Part shown: positions 6,270 through 6,316 of the stretch, in pieces
Layout: the number at the start of each line of letters is the position of its first letter
Numbering within the stretch: the stretch's first letter is position 1
Source of the DNA: an uncultured Collinsella sp.
Lineage (GTDB): Bacteria > Actinomycetota > Coriobacteriia > Coriobacteriales > Coriobacteriaceae
Assembly (NCBI GenBank): GCA_900541195.1
Contig: UQIY01000072.1
Location: forward strand, 1-6,316
Direction of reading: 5' to 3'
DNA: 6,316 nucleotides
The notes under the pieces: model-generated
What the model was told of the DNA's origin: nothing
Databases searched by the model: none
Seen by the model: only the letters and a program-made list of their open reading frames with translations
Translations under genes and position numbers: made by a program

Positions 6270-6316
6270 CTGTCTCTTATACACATCTCCGAGCCCACGA
6301 GACCGGAGCCTATCTC
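6270..6316 (+). other. Illumina Nextera adapter contamination (not genomic)
   Basis: CTGTCTCTTATACACATCT (6270-6288) is the Nextera mosaic-end sequence. CCGAGCCCACGAGAC (6289-6303) completes the Read 2 adapter, CGGAGCCT (6304-6311) sits exactly where the 8-base i7 index belongs, and ATCTC (6312-6316) begins the P7 flow-cell sequence. This is adapter read-through assembled onto the contig end. Translating it gives the familiar artefact strings SLIHISEPTR on the plus strand and MYKRQ on the minus strand. Confidence 0.98.

Noticed and set aside
5343..6284. Long minus-strand open frame (about 313 codons) beginning MYKRQ
   Set aside because: It starts inside adapter sequence, lies antisense to the well-supported transferase gene, and has a charge-rich composition typical of GC-rich shadow frames.

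Overview
The window looks like the end of a short-read contig from a GC-rich Gram-positive gut bacterium, most likely a Coriobacteriia member such as Collinsella. That placement is inferred from base composition, the protein families and their general resemblance; no marker gene settles it. The last 47 bases (6270-6316) are not genomic. They match the Illumina Nextera Read 2 transposon end, an 8-base index and the start of P7, so genuine sequence stops at about 6269.

Layout. At 1-39 there may be the last codons of a plus-strand gene, and 6-30 forms a bulged hairpin. The minus strand then carries, read from right to left: a tRNA-Ala(CGC) with a good sigma-70-type promoter and an intrinsic terminator (3502 down to 3343), a 152-residue tail-anchored coiled-coil protein of unknown function, a nicotinate phosphoribosyltransferase (NAD salvage) and glutamate 5-kinase ProB (first step of proline synthesis). 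The three protein genes share a strand with gaps of 68-82 bases. A perfect 11-bp inverted repeat sits between the phosphoribosyltransferase and proB, and one arm supplies the stop codon of the former.

Upstream of the tRNA, also on the minus strand, is a stand-alone radical SAM protein of the PflX/COG1313 type. It is divergent from a plus-strand gene for a WecA/TagO-type undecaprenyl-phosphate GlcNAc-1-phosphate transferase, which starts glycopolymer synthesis on the membrane lipid carrier. That gene runs into the adapter and loses its C-terminal tail. The 480-530 base divergent spacer holds back-to-back promoter-like elements and a probable structured RNA of about 145 nt (4701-4846) ending in a clear intrinsic terminator.

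The enzymes are ordinary housekeeping functions from separate pathways and do not form an evident pathway or defence system. The least explained elements are the candidate RNA at 4701-4846, the inverted repeat at 1245-1283 and the small tail-anchored protein. No CRISPR array, insertion sequence or phage gene was seen.
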